This document shows, piece by piece, positions 54,560 through 62,951 of a DNA stretch of 64,000 nt. The stretch comes from Agrococcus baldri. Its GTDB lineage: Bacteria; Actinomycetota; Actinomycetes; Actinomycetales; Microbacteriaceae. The notes beneath the pieces were generated by a model that was given only the letters and a program-made list of their open reading frames with translations, searched no databases and was not told the DNA's origin. Position numbers and translations under genes: made by a program. The stretch's first letter is position 1. The number at the start of each line of letters is the position of its first letter. The stretch is from positions 1-64,000 of the forward strand of contig FOZN01000002.1 in assembly GCA_900114805.1 (NCBI GenBank), in the 5' to 3' direction.

Positions 54560-56620
54560 TCAGGGGGCGACCCGGGGGTACTCGCCGAGCGAGCTGAAGG
54601 TGCCGACAATCGAGCCGATGTTCGTGTCGTAGCTCACCGTGAGGAAGTGGCTGCCGCGCACGACCGCGCTGCTCGGATCGCCTTGGTCGACGTTCTGCAG
54701 CGACATGTAGAGCGGCACGGGAACCGTGTCGACCCAGGCCTGATTGGGGTACAGGAAGCGGCCAACAACCGGCTCGTTCGAACCGTAGTCATTGCCGCCG
54801 TAGGTGAGCAGTGCCCGTCCGCCCGGCAAGCGCAGCAGGTCCGGAGCCTGCATGCTCCATGGCACCCGGGTCGCGACGGACCACGTGAGGCCGCCGTCGA
54901 AGGAGTCGCTGACGAAGCCGGGGCGGATGACCGCAGTCACGCGCCCATCGGCCAGTACCGCCAACTCTGTCTCCGAGAGCCCCACTCCCGCCGGCGCAGG
55001 CAGCATGACCTCGTTCGCTAATGGCCAGGTGAGCCCGCCATCGGTGCTGCGCGCGACGCTCGCGCGGCCGAGGGCGGCATCCGGCCTCGTCCCGTACAGG
55101 GGCAGGAGCAGATCGCCGTTGTCGAGTTCGACGACCTCACCGGATTCGGCAGCCCAGCCGAGGTTGTAGGCGCCACTGCGGGCACCGCATCCGCAACTCA
55201 TCGACGACTCGACCTGCGCGGGCTGCGACCAGGTCTGCCCGCCGTCCTCAGAGCGGATGACGTAGGTGCCGGTGATCGTGGCAGCCTCGGCCGGGTAGCC
55301 GATCCATTCCGTCTGGAACCACGTCAGCACGATCGTGCCGTCCCGCAATTGCGTGATCTGCGGATCGCGGTCGTCGGCAGGCGTGTCGATCACGACACGC
55401 GCCTCCGACCAGGTCTTCCCGCCATCGACGCTCTCTGTCCACCTGACCTGCCCTGGCCCGCCGCCCGGGATGCTCGGCGAGTGCTCGTTCGCCCAGTAAT
55501 AGACCGTGACGAGACGACCGTCGTCGAGGTGCGCGATCTCGGGAAAGTAGGGTTCGTGGTCACCTTCGGCAGTCGCGACAATGACGTCGGGCACGGTTCT
55601 CGACGAGCGCACGCTGGTGCTCTGCTCTGCCGCTGATACGACACCGTTCAGATCGGTGATGACGGTGCGCAGGATGCCAGACCCTGCCGTGGGAAACACG
55701 TGCGTGGTCGAGATGGTCGCCCAGCCATCCTCCGTGTCGGTGACCGTCACGGGCAGCGGGGCTCCGTTCCAGGTCGTCATCACCGCGAAGTCTCCGACAC
55801 CCATGCCAGCGGGCACCTGGAAGCGTGCCACCGGGGCATCCACGATCTCGATGCCCTCGACGGCGAGGTCGAAGAGTGTCTCGATGGTGACGCCGGCGAA
55901 GGCGTCGGCGGGCAGCTGGCCAGAGACGGCGAGGTCGTCGATGTAATAGTCGACGCCGGTGGGGCTGGCCCCGGCCGACCCGAAGTAGATCTCTCCCATG
56001 CCGGTAGAAGCCGCGTTCCGGCGATCAGTCTCAAAGCGGACGCCGTTAAGGATGAGCTCGGCACGGTCGAGCGTGGCGTTGATCGTGACATCCACCCACT
56101 CGCCCAGGACTGCCCCGCCTGCGACACGTGCGACATCAGCGAACGAGGAGCCGTCGTAGGCGGCGATGCGGATGTCGTTGCCGTCGCGGTTGAACGTGAA
56201 CCGCCACACGCCATTCGCACTGGCTCCGGGCGCGCCCTGAATCGCGACATACGGGCCACGATCGAACTGCGCAGGCGAGAAACGGTACGAGACCGACCGC
56301 TCCGACGTCAGCGGATAGTCGCACCAGGTGCGTGTATAGACGGTGCTGCTCTGATCAACCACGCGCATCGCACGATTCGTGTCAGCAGCGCCACCAAAGC
56401 CAGCCTCAGCAACGGTGACATCGCCGATGATCCTGCAATCGGCCGGCGGCGCACCGAGCGCCTCAGCATCAAACGTGCGCACGGCACCATCGGCCGGTGC
56501 CGCAACGGCCATCGGCGCCGGTACGACTGCGAGCACGAGCACGGCGAACGCTGTCGCGGCGATGCCTGACCACCGGCGGTGGCCAAAGGCTGAGGCTCTG
56601 CCCTGATATTGGCTGTTCAC
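54560..56620 (-). CDS. Secreted sialidase-like (BNR/Asp-box) protein, paralogue
   Basis: 686 aa. Signal peptide (about 1-41); concanavalin-like domain (48-255) almost the same as in the downstream gene; Ig-like spacer; propeller with four Asp boxes (VDGGKTW about 397, EDGGQTW about 458, TDGGLTW about 525, FDGGLTW about 577). FPEIAHLDDGRLVTVYYW stands where sialidases have FRIP, without the Arg-Ile-Pro, so the enzyme may act on another glycoside or be a lectin. An unusual CGCG lies after the second box (SSMSCGCGARSG). GTG 56620 has AAAGGAG 6 nt ahead. First gene of the secreted pair, divergent from iclR. Confidence 0.85.
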   Translation of the reverse strand: MNSQYQGRASAFGHRRWSGIAATAFAVLVLAVVPAPMAVAAPADGAVRTFDAEALGAPPADCRIIGDVTVAEAGFGGAADTNRAMRVVDQSSTVYTRTWCDYPLTSERSVSYRFSPAQFDRGPYVAIQGAPGASANGVWRFTFNRDGNDIRIAAYDGSSFADVARVAGGAVLGEWVDVTINATLDRAELILNGVRFETDRRNAASTGMGEIYFGSAGASPTGVDYYIDDLAVSGQLPADAFAGVTIETLFDLAVEGIEIVDAPVARFQVPAGMGVGDFAVMTTWNGAPLPVTVTDTEDGWATISTTHVFPTAGSGILRTVITDLNGVVSAAEQSTSVRSSRTVPDVIVATAEGDHEPYFPEIAHLDDGRLVTVYYWANEHSPSIPGGGPGQVRWTESVDGGKTWSEARVVIDTPADDRDPQITQLRDGTIVLTWFQTEWIGYPAEAATITGTYVIRSEDGGQTWSQPAQVESSMSCGCGARSGAYNLGWAAESGEVVELDNGDLLLPLYGTRPDAALGRASVARSTDGGLTWPLANEVMLPAPAGVGLSETELAVLADGRVTAVIRPGFVSDSFDGGLTWSVATRVPWSMQAPDLLRLPGGRALLTYGGNDYGSNEPVVGRFLYPNQAWVDTVPVPLYMSLQNVDQGDPSSAVVRGSHFLTVSYDTNIGSIVGTFSSLGEYPRVAP

Positions 56621-56650
56621 GGTTCGCTCCTTTGCGTGCCGGTCGCCGCA

Positions 56651-56681
56651 ACTATGCACATGGAGCACCGTTCCATGTCGA
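56651..56681 (-). promoter_or_regulatory. Probable promoter of the sialidase-like gene pair
   Basis: On the minus strand, TCGACA (56681-56676) and CATAGT (56656-56651) resemble -35 and -10 boxes with a 19-bp spacer. Operator site 1 fills the spacer. The predicted transcript would start about 25 nt before GTG 56620. Confidence 0.4.
56660..56676. promoter_or_regulatory. Operator-like palindrome, site 1
   Basis: ATGGAGCACCGTTCCAT: half-sites ATGGAGC and GTTCCAT around a 3-bp centre, one mismatch in 14. Lies between the predicted -35 and -10 of the sialidase-like genes. Best match to the shared form ATGGAAC-N3-GTTCCAT. Confidence 0.6.
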
Positions 56682-56783
56682 GCGTTTCACGTTGGTTTAT
56701 CGGATCGTTACCTTTGCGCCAGCGCCACCGCGCTCCGAGTGCTCGACTGCGCCGCGTGCCTTGTCGAGTTATCGATTCGTTAC

Positions 56784-56800
56784 ATGGAACGGCCTTCCAC
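56784..56800. promoter_or_regulatory. Operator-like palindrome, site 2
   Basis: ATGGAACGGCCTTCCAC: same spacing and nearly the same half-sites as site 1 (right half CTTCCAC). Sits where the -35 of the iclR promoter is expected. Confidence 0.55.
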
Positions 56801-56817
56801 GTCATCGATTCCTTTGC

Positions 56818-56823
56818 TAGGTT
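56818..56823 (+). promoter_or_regulatory. -10 box of a probable leaderless iclR-type promoter
   Basis: TAGGTT fits TANNNT and lies 7 nt before ATG 56831 with no ribosome site between, so transcription probably starts at the ATG. Confidence 0.45.
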
Positions 56824-56830
56824 CCCTGAC

Positions 56831-56847
56831 ATGGAACAGCGTGCCAA
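56831..56847. promoter_or_regulatory. Operator-like palindrome, site 3 (weak)
   Basis: ATGGAACAGCGTGCCAA begins on the iclR-type start codon. The left half is perfect and the right half (GTGCCAA) is degenerate. Spacing to site 2 is 47 bp. It may be chance, because it encodes the first residues MEQRAK. Confidence 0.35.
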
Positions 56848-57637
56848 GTCGTATCACTCGCAGGGGCTCAACCGAGCTCTGGGGATACTTCGCCTCCTCG
56901 GCAAGTCGAACACGCCACTGACGCTCGCATCCATTGCCGCGGAGCTCGACCTGCCGAAATCGACCGCGGTTCGCCTCCTGCTTGTCATGGAGGAAGAAGG
57001 CTTCGTGCGTCGCTCCGGCGAACATCCCGCCTACTCGATCGGGTATGCCATCCACGAAATCGCCGAAGGCTATCGCCCCGTGAGCATGGCCGAGATCACG
57101 GCACCCGTGCTCAGCGAACTCGCCGACGAGGTGGGCTTCACCGCAAACCTCGGTCTCCTGGAAGGGCCTTCCGTCCTCCATCTGCATGTGGCAGAGCCCC
57201 AGCGGGCGTTGCGCTTCGCGACCGGCGGCATGCTCGACTTCGCCTACTGCACGGGCCTCGGCAAGCTGCTCATGTCGGTGCTGCCAGAAGACGAGATCGA
57301 CGCGCACCTCCCCGAGAGCGAGCCATACGCAACGTGGACGCCTCGCACGATCTCGACGCGAGCCGGCATCGTGGCCGAACTCGCGCAGATTCGCGAGGCG
57401 GGCTACAGCGTCGACGACGAGGAACGAAACCGGGGTGTCACCTGCATGGCGGTGCTGCTGCCGACGAACGACGCTCCGATGCTCGCGTTGTCAATCTCGG
57501 CACCGAGCGCCGAGCTCGATGCAGCAGCTCGCAAGCAGTACTTGCCCATCCTGAATGCAGCGGCAGCAGCACTCGTCGCGCTGCCAGAGTTCGACGCTGC
57601 GCTCGCCCCACTCCGCACACGGATGGCACTGGCATGA
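56831..57637 (+). CDS. IclR-family transcriptional regulator
   Basis: 268 aa. Winged HTH (about 12-65: LNRALGILRLLGKSNTPLTLASIAAELDLPKSTAVRLLLVME), then the IclR effector domain with FTANLGLLEGPSVLHLHVAE, GKLLMSVLPEDEI and GYSVDDEERNRGVTCMAVLL. ATG 56831 is where family similarity begins and a TANNNT box lies 7 nt upstream. First gene of the catabolic operon (next start overlaps by 4 nt) and divergent from the secreted glycosidase-like pair. Three related palindromes lie in the region between. Confidence 0.93.
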   Translation: MEQRAKSYHSQGLNRALGILRLLGKSNTPLTLASIAAELDLPKSTAVRLLLVMEEEGFVRRSGEHPAYSIGYAIHEIAEGYRPVSMAEITAPVLSELADEVGFTANLGLLEGPSVLHLHVAEPQRALRFATGGMLDFAYCTGLGKLLMSVLPEDEIDAHLPESEPYATWTPRTISTRAGIVAELAQIREAGYSVDDEERNRGVTCMAVLLPTNDAPMLALSISAPSAELDAAARKQYLPILNAAAAALVALPEFDAALAPLRTRMALA

Positions 57638-58533
57638 TCATCGACGTCCACAGCCACTGCCACCAGCCAGAGCACTGGGGCAACGAACACGAAGACCATT
57701 GGCAGGGCGCCTACGGCGGCGACCCCTATCCCACCGTCACGCCGGAGTCCTACGACCGGGAAATGCAGGCGGCTGAGGTCGACGTCGCGGTCGTGTTCGG
57801 CCTTGCGGCGTCGCGGGCCGGCGTGCGCACGCCGAACGCATTCGTCGCCGACTTCGTCGCAAAGATGCAGACACCCGCGATCCCGTTCTGCTCCATCGAC
57901 CCACTCGACGCCGACTGGCGCGACCAGCTCGACGAGGCGATCGAGCTCGGCTTTCAAGGGGTGAAGCTCTACCCAGTGCTCTCGCTCTTCGACCCGCTCG
58001 CACCGGAGTTTGACGAATTCTACACGAAGCTGCAGTCGAACGGCATGGTTGCCCTCTGGCACATGGGTGCCACGCCCAGCCCGATAGGTCGCCTTTCGGT
58101 CAGCCAGCCGATGGTGATCGACGAGGTCGCCCGGCGCCACCCGGATCTCACGCAGGTGATGGCCCACATGGGGCATCCGTGGCAACGCGATACCAACGTG
58201 GTGCTGCGCAAGAACCGGCGAGTGTTCGCCGACGTCTCGGGTGTGCCGTCACGACCGATGGATGCGTTCTTCGCGCTGGTGGGCGCACAGGAGTGGCGCA
58301 CGGTCGACAAGCTCGTCTTCGGCTCTGATTATCCGCTCTGGACGCCGACCCAGGCCCTCGCGAACCTCCGATCGATCGCACAGTTCCGTGCCGGCAACCT
58401 GCCGTTCGTCGCCGACGAGACCATCGAGCAGATCATCCACTGCGATGCGCTGCAGATGCTCGAGCTCTCCGATCCCCGTACCTCACACCGACTCGTCGAC
58501 ACGCATCGTTCGACACCAAGGAGCATCACGTGA
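57634..58533 (+). CDS. Amidohydrolase-2 family (ACMSD-like) TIM-barrel protein
   Basis: 299 aa. N-terminal metal ligands H6 and H8 (IIDVHSHCH), middle GFQGVKLYPVLSLFDP and ALWHMGATPS, MAHMGHPWQRD and the catalytic Asp in VFGSDYPLW. COG2159-type enzymes are decarboxylases or hydrolases of small acids and lactones; substrate here unknown. ATG 57634 overlaps the iclR stop and its own stop overlaps the next gene (GTGA). Confidence 0.88.
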   Translation: MIIDVHSHCHQPEHWGNEHEDHWQGAYGGDPYPTVTPESYDREMQAAEVDVAVVFGLAASRAGVRTPNAFVADFVAKMQTPAIPFCSIDPLDADWRDQLDEAIELGFQGVKLYPVLSLFDPLAPEFDEFYTKLQSNGMVALWHMGATPSPIGRLSVSQPMVIDEVARRHPDLTQVMAHMGHPWQRDTNVVLRKNRRVFADVSGVPSRPMDAFFALVGAQEWRTVDKLVFGSDYPLWTPTQALANLRSIAQFRAGNLPFVADETIEQIIHCDALQMLELSDPRTSHRLVDTHRSTPRSIT

Positions 58534-59855
58534 CTTCCGACTCCCGCCGTTTGGCCGAGGTGGCAGAGCGCATCATCCCGGGTGGAGTGAACTCCGCCAC
58601 ACGAAACATCGGCGCCCCGTGGGCGTGGCGGTCTGCCAAGGGCCCGACCATGACCGACATGGACGGCAATGTCTACACCGACTACCACGCGGCGTTCGGC
58701 GCGATCCTCCTCGGCCACGCCGACGAGCGCGTCAACGACGCCGTCACGCGTGCCATTACCGACATCGACCTTGTGGGCGTCGGTACGACAGAGCTCGAGG
58801 TCGAGGCAGCGCAGTTGATCGTGGATGCCATTCCGAGTGCCGAGATGGTCATCAGCACGATGAGTGGCTCAGAATCGACCTTCCAGGCGGTGCGGCTCGC
58901 TCGCGGGGCGACAGCGCGCCCCTACATCGTGAAGTTCCAGGGCGGGTTCCACGGCTCGTACGACGCGCTCGCGCGCAATGTCATCTCGGCACCCGATCGC
59001 GCCTGGAAGCGTGACCCCAACTCGTCGGGCATTCTCGATGACGCCGTGGACAACACGCTCATTGCCGAGTTCAACGACCTGGCCTCGGTGGAGGAACTGT
59101 TCGCCCTGCACCCCGAGCAGATCGCGGCCGTGATCCTCGAGCCTGTGCCGCACAACGTCGGTGCGTTGCTTCCAGAGCAGTCATTCCTCGAGGGCCTTCG
59201 TGCCCTCACGCGGAAGCACGGCAGCCTCCTCATCTTCGACGAGGTGATCACGGGATTCCGGCATGCGCTTGGCGGCTACCAAGAGCTGTGCGGCGTCATG
59301 CCGGATCTGACCACATTCGGCAAGGCAATGGGCAATGGCTTCCCCGTCGCGGGCCTTGCAGGCAGCGCAGAGGTCATGAGCAACTTCACGCCCTCCGGCG
59401 GCGCCGTCATGCTGGCGGGCACCTTCAATGGCAATGCCGTTTCGATGGCCGCCGCGATCGCCACCATCACGGTGCTGAAGGATCCAGAAGTCGACTTCTA
59501 CGGTCACGTCTACGGTCTTGGCGACCGCATGCGCGCGGGACTGCAGTCAATCGCTGACGAGCATGGCATCGCCGCGCGCATGGCAGGTGTCGGGTCAGTC
59601 TTCGTTCCGTACTTCATGGATGGCGAGATTCGCGGATACCGTGATCTGCTTCGCAACAACGACGAGGCCAGCGCCACGTTCCAGCGCCGCATGATCGAGC
59701 AGGGCTCATTCATGTACCCGATGGCTCTGAAGCGAAACCACATCTCGCTCGCGCACACGGAAGCCGACATCGACAGGACGCTCGCACAGGCTGAGGATGT
59801 CATCGGCACCATGGCACGCGAGGGTCTCTTCGAGACGGCGAAGGCCGGGGTCTGA
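58530..59855 (+). CDS. Class III PLP aminotransferase, glutamate-1-semialdehyde aminomutase-like
   Basis: 441 aa. IIPGGVNSATRNIG at the N-terminus, SGSESTFQAVRLAR (phosphate site), FQGGFHGSYD, LIFDEVITGFR and PLP Lys K265 in TTFGKAMGNG. Close to GSAM in the N-terminal third, but the operon has no heme genes, so it is most likely a catabolic transaminase or aminomutase for an amino acid or amino sugar acid. GTG 58530 is coupled to the previous gene. Confidence 0.9.
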   Translation: MTSDSRRLAEVAERIIPGGVNSATRNIGAPWAWRSAKGPTMTDMDGNVYTDYHAAFGAILLGHADERVNDAVTRAITDIDLVGVGTTELEVEAAQLIVDAIPSAEMVISTMSGSESTFQAVRLARGATARPYIVKFQGGFHGSYDALARNVISAPDRAWKRDPNSSGILDDAVDNTLIAEFNDLASVEELFALHPEQIAAVILEPVPHNVGALLPEQSFLEGLRALTRKHGSLLIFDEVITGFRHALGGYQELCGVMPDLTTFGKAMGNGFPVAGLAGSAEVMSNFTPSGGAVMLAGTFNGNAVSMAAAIATITVLKDPEVDFYGHVYGLGDRMRAGLQSIADEHGIAARMAGVGSVFVPYFMDGEIRGYRDLLRNNDEASATFQRRMIEQGSFMYPMALKRNHISLAHTEADIDRTLAQAEDVIGTMAREGLFETAKAGV

Positions 59856-59856
59856 C

Positions 59857-61416
59857 TTGCCCTTGATCTCTCAGACTGTGCTGCGCGGAGGCCTCATCGC
59901 CGACGGGCACGGCGGTGACCCCTTTCTCGGCGATGTCGTCATCGCGGGCGCGACGATCACTGCTGTCGTGCCAGCGAGCGTGCGCCCGAGCGGCGGGTAC
60001 GACGCAGAGATCATCGATTGCACGGGCCGGGTCATCGCCCCCGGCTTCGTGGACATCCACTGCCACTCTGACCTCAGCTTGCTCGCCTACCCAGACAACG
60101 AGAGTCGCATCACGCAGGGCATCACGACCGAGGTCGTCGGGAACTGCGGCATGACCCCGGCCCCGGGCAATGCCGACGCCGAGGGCTTGGCCCGTGTCAT
60201 CAGCACGATCGACGTAACCCCCGATCTGGAATGGACCTGGAGTGGTGTCGCCGGGTGGCTGCAGGCGCTCGACGAGTGCTCAACGGCGACCAACGTCGCG
60301 GCCCACGTCGGGCACGGCTCAGCACGGTTCGCGGTGGCCGGCACCAGCGCGGCACCGCTCGAGCGCAGTCAGCTGACGGCGCTCGAGCGCGAGCTCGAGG
60401 AGGCCTTCTCGGCCGGCGTCGTAGGAGCCAGCCTCGGGCTGATGTACTCCCCGGGCGAATCGGCGCGCACCGAAGAGCTCGCCCTGGTTGCGCGCGTCGT
60501 CGCGGCCCATGACGGCGTCTTGTCGGCGCACCTTCGCGACTATCGCACCAGCGCGCTGCGTCGCTCGATCGACGAACTCGCTGACGTCGTCGAGAGCGAC
60601 GGCCCGAGGCTCCAGGTTTCTCACCTGCGTGGCGTGGGAGGCGAGCCCGGATTCGCAGACGCACTCGCGCACCTCGAGACGCTCCGCAAGTCGAAGGACA
60701 TCGCCGCCGACGCCTACCCCTACGTGCACGGGCACACCACGCTCATCCAGTTGCTGCCGCCAGCTCTCCGCGCTGCCGGCCCGGACGCCGTGGTCAGCGC
60801 CTGCATGGCCGATCCGGCGACAATCGCCGAGCACCTTGCGTCCGCGGGCTACACGCCCGAGCAGATCATCATCATGAAGGCCGCGAAGACTCCCGACGCC
60901 GTGGGGCTCGACCTCACGGGCGCCGAGGGCGACCCTTGGCGCTGGCTCGTCGACCTCCTGGTCGAGAACCAGGGAATGGTGGATGTCGCAGTCGAGAGCG
61001 GGCTTTGGAGCGACGTCGATCAGGCGCTCGCCACCGACTGGATCAGCATCGCCTCAGACGGCACTGCACTCAACCGCACGCACCGCGCATCCGCCGCACA
61101 CCCCCGCTCCTGGGGCGCGTTCTCTGCCGGCTACCGCAGACTGCGGCAGCACGGCACTCCCGTCGGTGAGGCAGTTCGTCGGCTCTCCACCGCGCCGGCC
61201 GCGCGCGTCGGCATGATCAGCGGCATCGTTTCCGGGCACCGCGCCGATCTCGTCGTCTTCGACGACCACACCTTCGACGCAGCGGCGACGTTCGCAGAGC
61301 CGGCGCGGCCCTCGGTCGGGCTCGACCACGTCTATGTCAACGGCACGGCCGTCGTCGGGGCTGGGCGCCCCACGGCGGCACGTCCTGGAACGCTCATCAG
61401 GAGGCGGCAGCAGTGA
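59857..61416 (+). CDS. N-acyl-D-amino-acid deacylase (D-aminoacylase) family hydrolase
   Basis: 519 aa. Beta-sandwich start (LRGGLIADGHGGDPFLGDVVIAG), metal site FVDIHCHSD, EVVGNCGMTPAP (conserved Cys ligand), LMYSPGE, LQVSHLRGVGG and the late ISIASDGTA Asp. Fits the D-aminoacylase/dihydroorotase-like branch of amidohydrolases. The start is taken as TTG 59857, 1 nt after the previous stop, with GGCCGGGG ahead; TTG 59863 is possible. Likely removes an N-acyl group from a D-amino acid or amino sugar derivative. Confidence 0.87.
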   Translation: MPLISQTVLRGGLIADGHGGDPFLGDVVIAGATITAVVPASVRPSGGYDAEIIDCTGRVIAPGFVDIHCHSDLSLLAYPDNESRITQGITTEVVGNCGMTPAPGNADAEGLARVISTIDVTPDLEWTWSGVAGWLQALDECSTATNVAAHVGHGSARFAVAGTSAAPLERSQLTALERELEEAFSAGVVGASLGLMYSPGESARTEELALVARVVAAHDGVLSAHLRDYRTSALRRSIDELADVVESDGPRLQVSHLRGVGGEPGFADALAHLETLRKSKDIAADAYPYVHGHTTLIQLLPPALRAAGPDAVVSACMADPATIAEHLASAGYTPEQIIIMKAAKTPDAVGLDLTGAEGDPWRWLVDLLVENQGMVDVAVESGLWSDVDQALATDWISIASDGTALNRTHRASAAHPRSWGAFSAGYRRLRQHGTPVGEAVRRLSTAPAARVGMISGIVSGHRADLVVFDDHTFDAAATFAEPARPSVGLDHVYVNGTAVVGAGRPTAARPGTLIRRRQQ

Positions 61417-62429
61417 CGGATCACGGAATGCCACTAGGGATCGGCATCGTCGGGGTGGGCGGCATCGCTCTGTCGCACATGGCCGCGTTGCGCACCATGA
61501 CGAGCGCTCAGCTCGTTGCTGTGTGCGACGTCGACGCGAGCCGCGCCGCCGAGGTTGCCCACGCCGAGCGATGCGAGGGCTACGGCTCGGTCGAAGCGCT
61601 GCTTGCCGATGACGCGGTCGAGGCCGTCATCGTCTGCACCCCCAACATGACCCACGAAGCGCTCGGCGTGCAGGTGCTCGCGGCAGGCAAGCACCTGCTG
61701 ATGGAGAAGCCGCTGGCGATGACCCCTGCAGGGGCACGCGCGGTCGCGAACGAGGCGGCAGAGCGCGGGCTCGCACTCGCCGTCGGCCACAGTCACCGAT
61801 TCAGTGACCAGAGCGTCGCTATTCGCGAGGTTATCGATTCGGGCGAGATCGGCACGCCGCGATTCGTTCGCGTCGTCATGAATGGCGGATGGATCTGGCC
61901 CGGCTGGCAAGCGTGGGTGCTGAACCCCGCACTGTCCGGCGGGCACTCGCTGCACAACGGCACCCACCTCATCGATCTCGCGAGCTGGTGGATCGGGGAA
62001 CCTGCAACGAGCGTGTTCTCGGTCGGGCAGCATGCCACGAGCGAATCGCTCGAGATCTACGACTACCTGGTCATGGAGCTCGGCTTCGCAAACGGCGCTT
62101 CGGCCGTCTGCGAGATCAGTCGGGGCGAGCGGCCGCGAAGTGCCAGCTATCTCGAGCTCACCGTCGTGGGCACCAAGGGTGTCGTCTCGCGCGAGTGGGA
62201 TGCTGAGGGCGTGCTCGCCTGGACGGATACGGGCCTCACTGCCTGGGCTGCCGACGGCTTCGCAGAGCGAGTCTTCGTCCGCGAGCTCGAGGCCTTCGTC
62301 GCCTCCTCCCGCAGCGAAGCTGAGGTCATCCCGCCGGTGTCAGCGGCCATCCACGCCGTCGACGTTGCTGCTGCCTCAGAAACGTCGCTGCGCGAGGGCC
62401 GCACGATCGAGATCGGAGCATCGGTATGA
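61413..62429 (+). CDS. Gfo/Idh/MocA family oxidoreductase
   Basis: 338 aa. Rossmann NAD(P) site IGIVGVGGIALSHM (about 10-23), VCTPNMTHE, catalytic-region E98-K99-P100 (LMEKPLAM), then the C-terminal alpha/beta substrate domain with GWQAWVLNPALSGGHSLHNGTHLIDLASWW, where the GGH..H..D pattern carries the usual His. GTG 61413 overlaps the deacylase stop. Oxidises or reduces a sugar-like hydroxy group by family. Confidence 0.92.
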   Translation: MTDHGMPLGIGIVGVGGIALSHMAALRTMTSAQLVAVCDVDASRAAEVAHAERCEGYGSVEALLADDAVEAVIVCTPNMTHEALGVQVLAAGKHLLMEKPLAMTPAGARAVANEAAERGLALAVGHSHRFSDQSVAIREVIDSGEIGTPRFVRVVMNGGWIWPGWQAWVLNPALSGGHSLHNGTHLIDLASWWIGEPATSVFSVGQHATSESLEIYDYLVMELGFANGASAVCEISRGERPRSASYLELTVVGTKGVVSREWDAEGVLAWTDTGLTAWAADGFAERVFVRELEAFVASSRSEAEVIPPVSAAIHAVDVAAASETSLREGRTIEIGASV

Positions 62430-62938
62430 GCGCCCCACTGACGACGCAGCCCGGGTTCACCCGGGCGCTCGCTGCCGTCCGCGGCGGCGAGATCGGCCTG
62501 CTGCGAGCTGTCGCTCTCGACCTCGTCGCCGTCGGCGGGGGCGACGCGCTGCAGGGGCTCCGCATCGAGGCGATCGGCGTCTTGCGCGCCGTGACCGGGC
62601 CGAGCTCGGTCGAACTCCAGGCCCACTCGACGTCGGACGGCGGTGCCACGACGTTCCTCGGGCGTGCCGGTCACGGGGTCGTCGTGAACGCACACGTGTC
62701 GGTCGTCGCGGGAGAGCGTCGGGAGTGCTTGCGCGCGACGATCAGGCTGGTCGGCACGCACGGCTCCGTCCTTGTCGACCTGCTGCGCCCGCGTCTCGAC
62801 GTTCGCACGGCAGCCGGGATGAGGCATCCGTCATTCGGCGCGCGCCGCGCAGAGGTCTCGCCCGGCGATGCAGCCGAAGCCCTTACCGCGATCGCAGCCT
62901 CGGCGCGATCCGGCCAAACCATATCGATCACCTGGTGA
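62426..62938 (+). CDS. Orphan C-terminal half of a Gfo/Idh/MocA-type oxidoreductase
   Basis: 170 aa with no Rossmann motif. Residues about 8-30 (FTRALAAVRGGEIGLLRAVALDLV) resemble the start of the substrate domain of Gfo/Idh proteins (AIREVIDSGEIGTPRFVRVV in the preceding gene), and the end (DAAEALTAIAASARSGQTISI) resembles their last helix. The His/Asp signature of that domain is missing. ATG 62426 overlaps the previous stop by 4 nt, so it is expressed with a complete Gfo/Idh enzyme and may be its partner subunit or a decayed duplicate. Confidence 0.65.
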   Translation: MSAPLTTQPGFTRALAAVRGGEIGLLRAVALDLVAVGGGDALQGLRIEAIGVLRAVTGPSSVELQAHSTSDGGATTFLGRAGHGVVVNAHVSVVAGERRECLRATIRLVGTHGSVLVDLLRPRLDVRTAAGMRHPSFGARRAEVSPGDAAEALTAIAASARSGQTISITW

Positions 62939-62951
62939 TGGAGGACAAGAC

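Noticed and set aside
51265-56620. Firm assignment of the two Asp-box proteins as sialidases (nanH)
   Set aside because: Asp boxes are shared with many propeller proteins and the Arg triad could not be established; one copy lacks FRIP altogether.
58530-59855. Naming the aminotransferase hemL
   Set aside because: It resembles glutamate-1-semialdehyde aminomutase, but the operon is catabolic and no heme gene is near.
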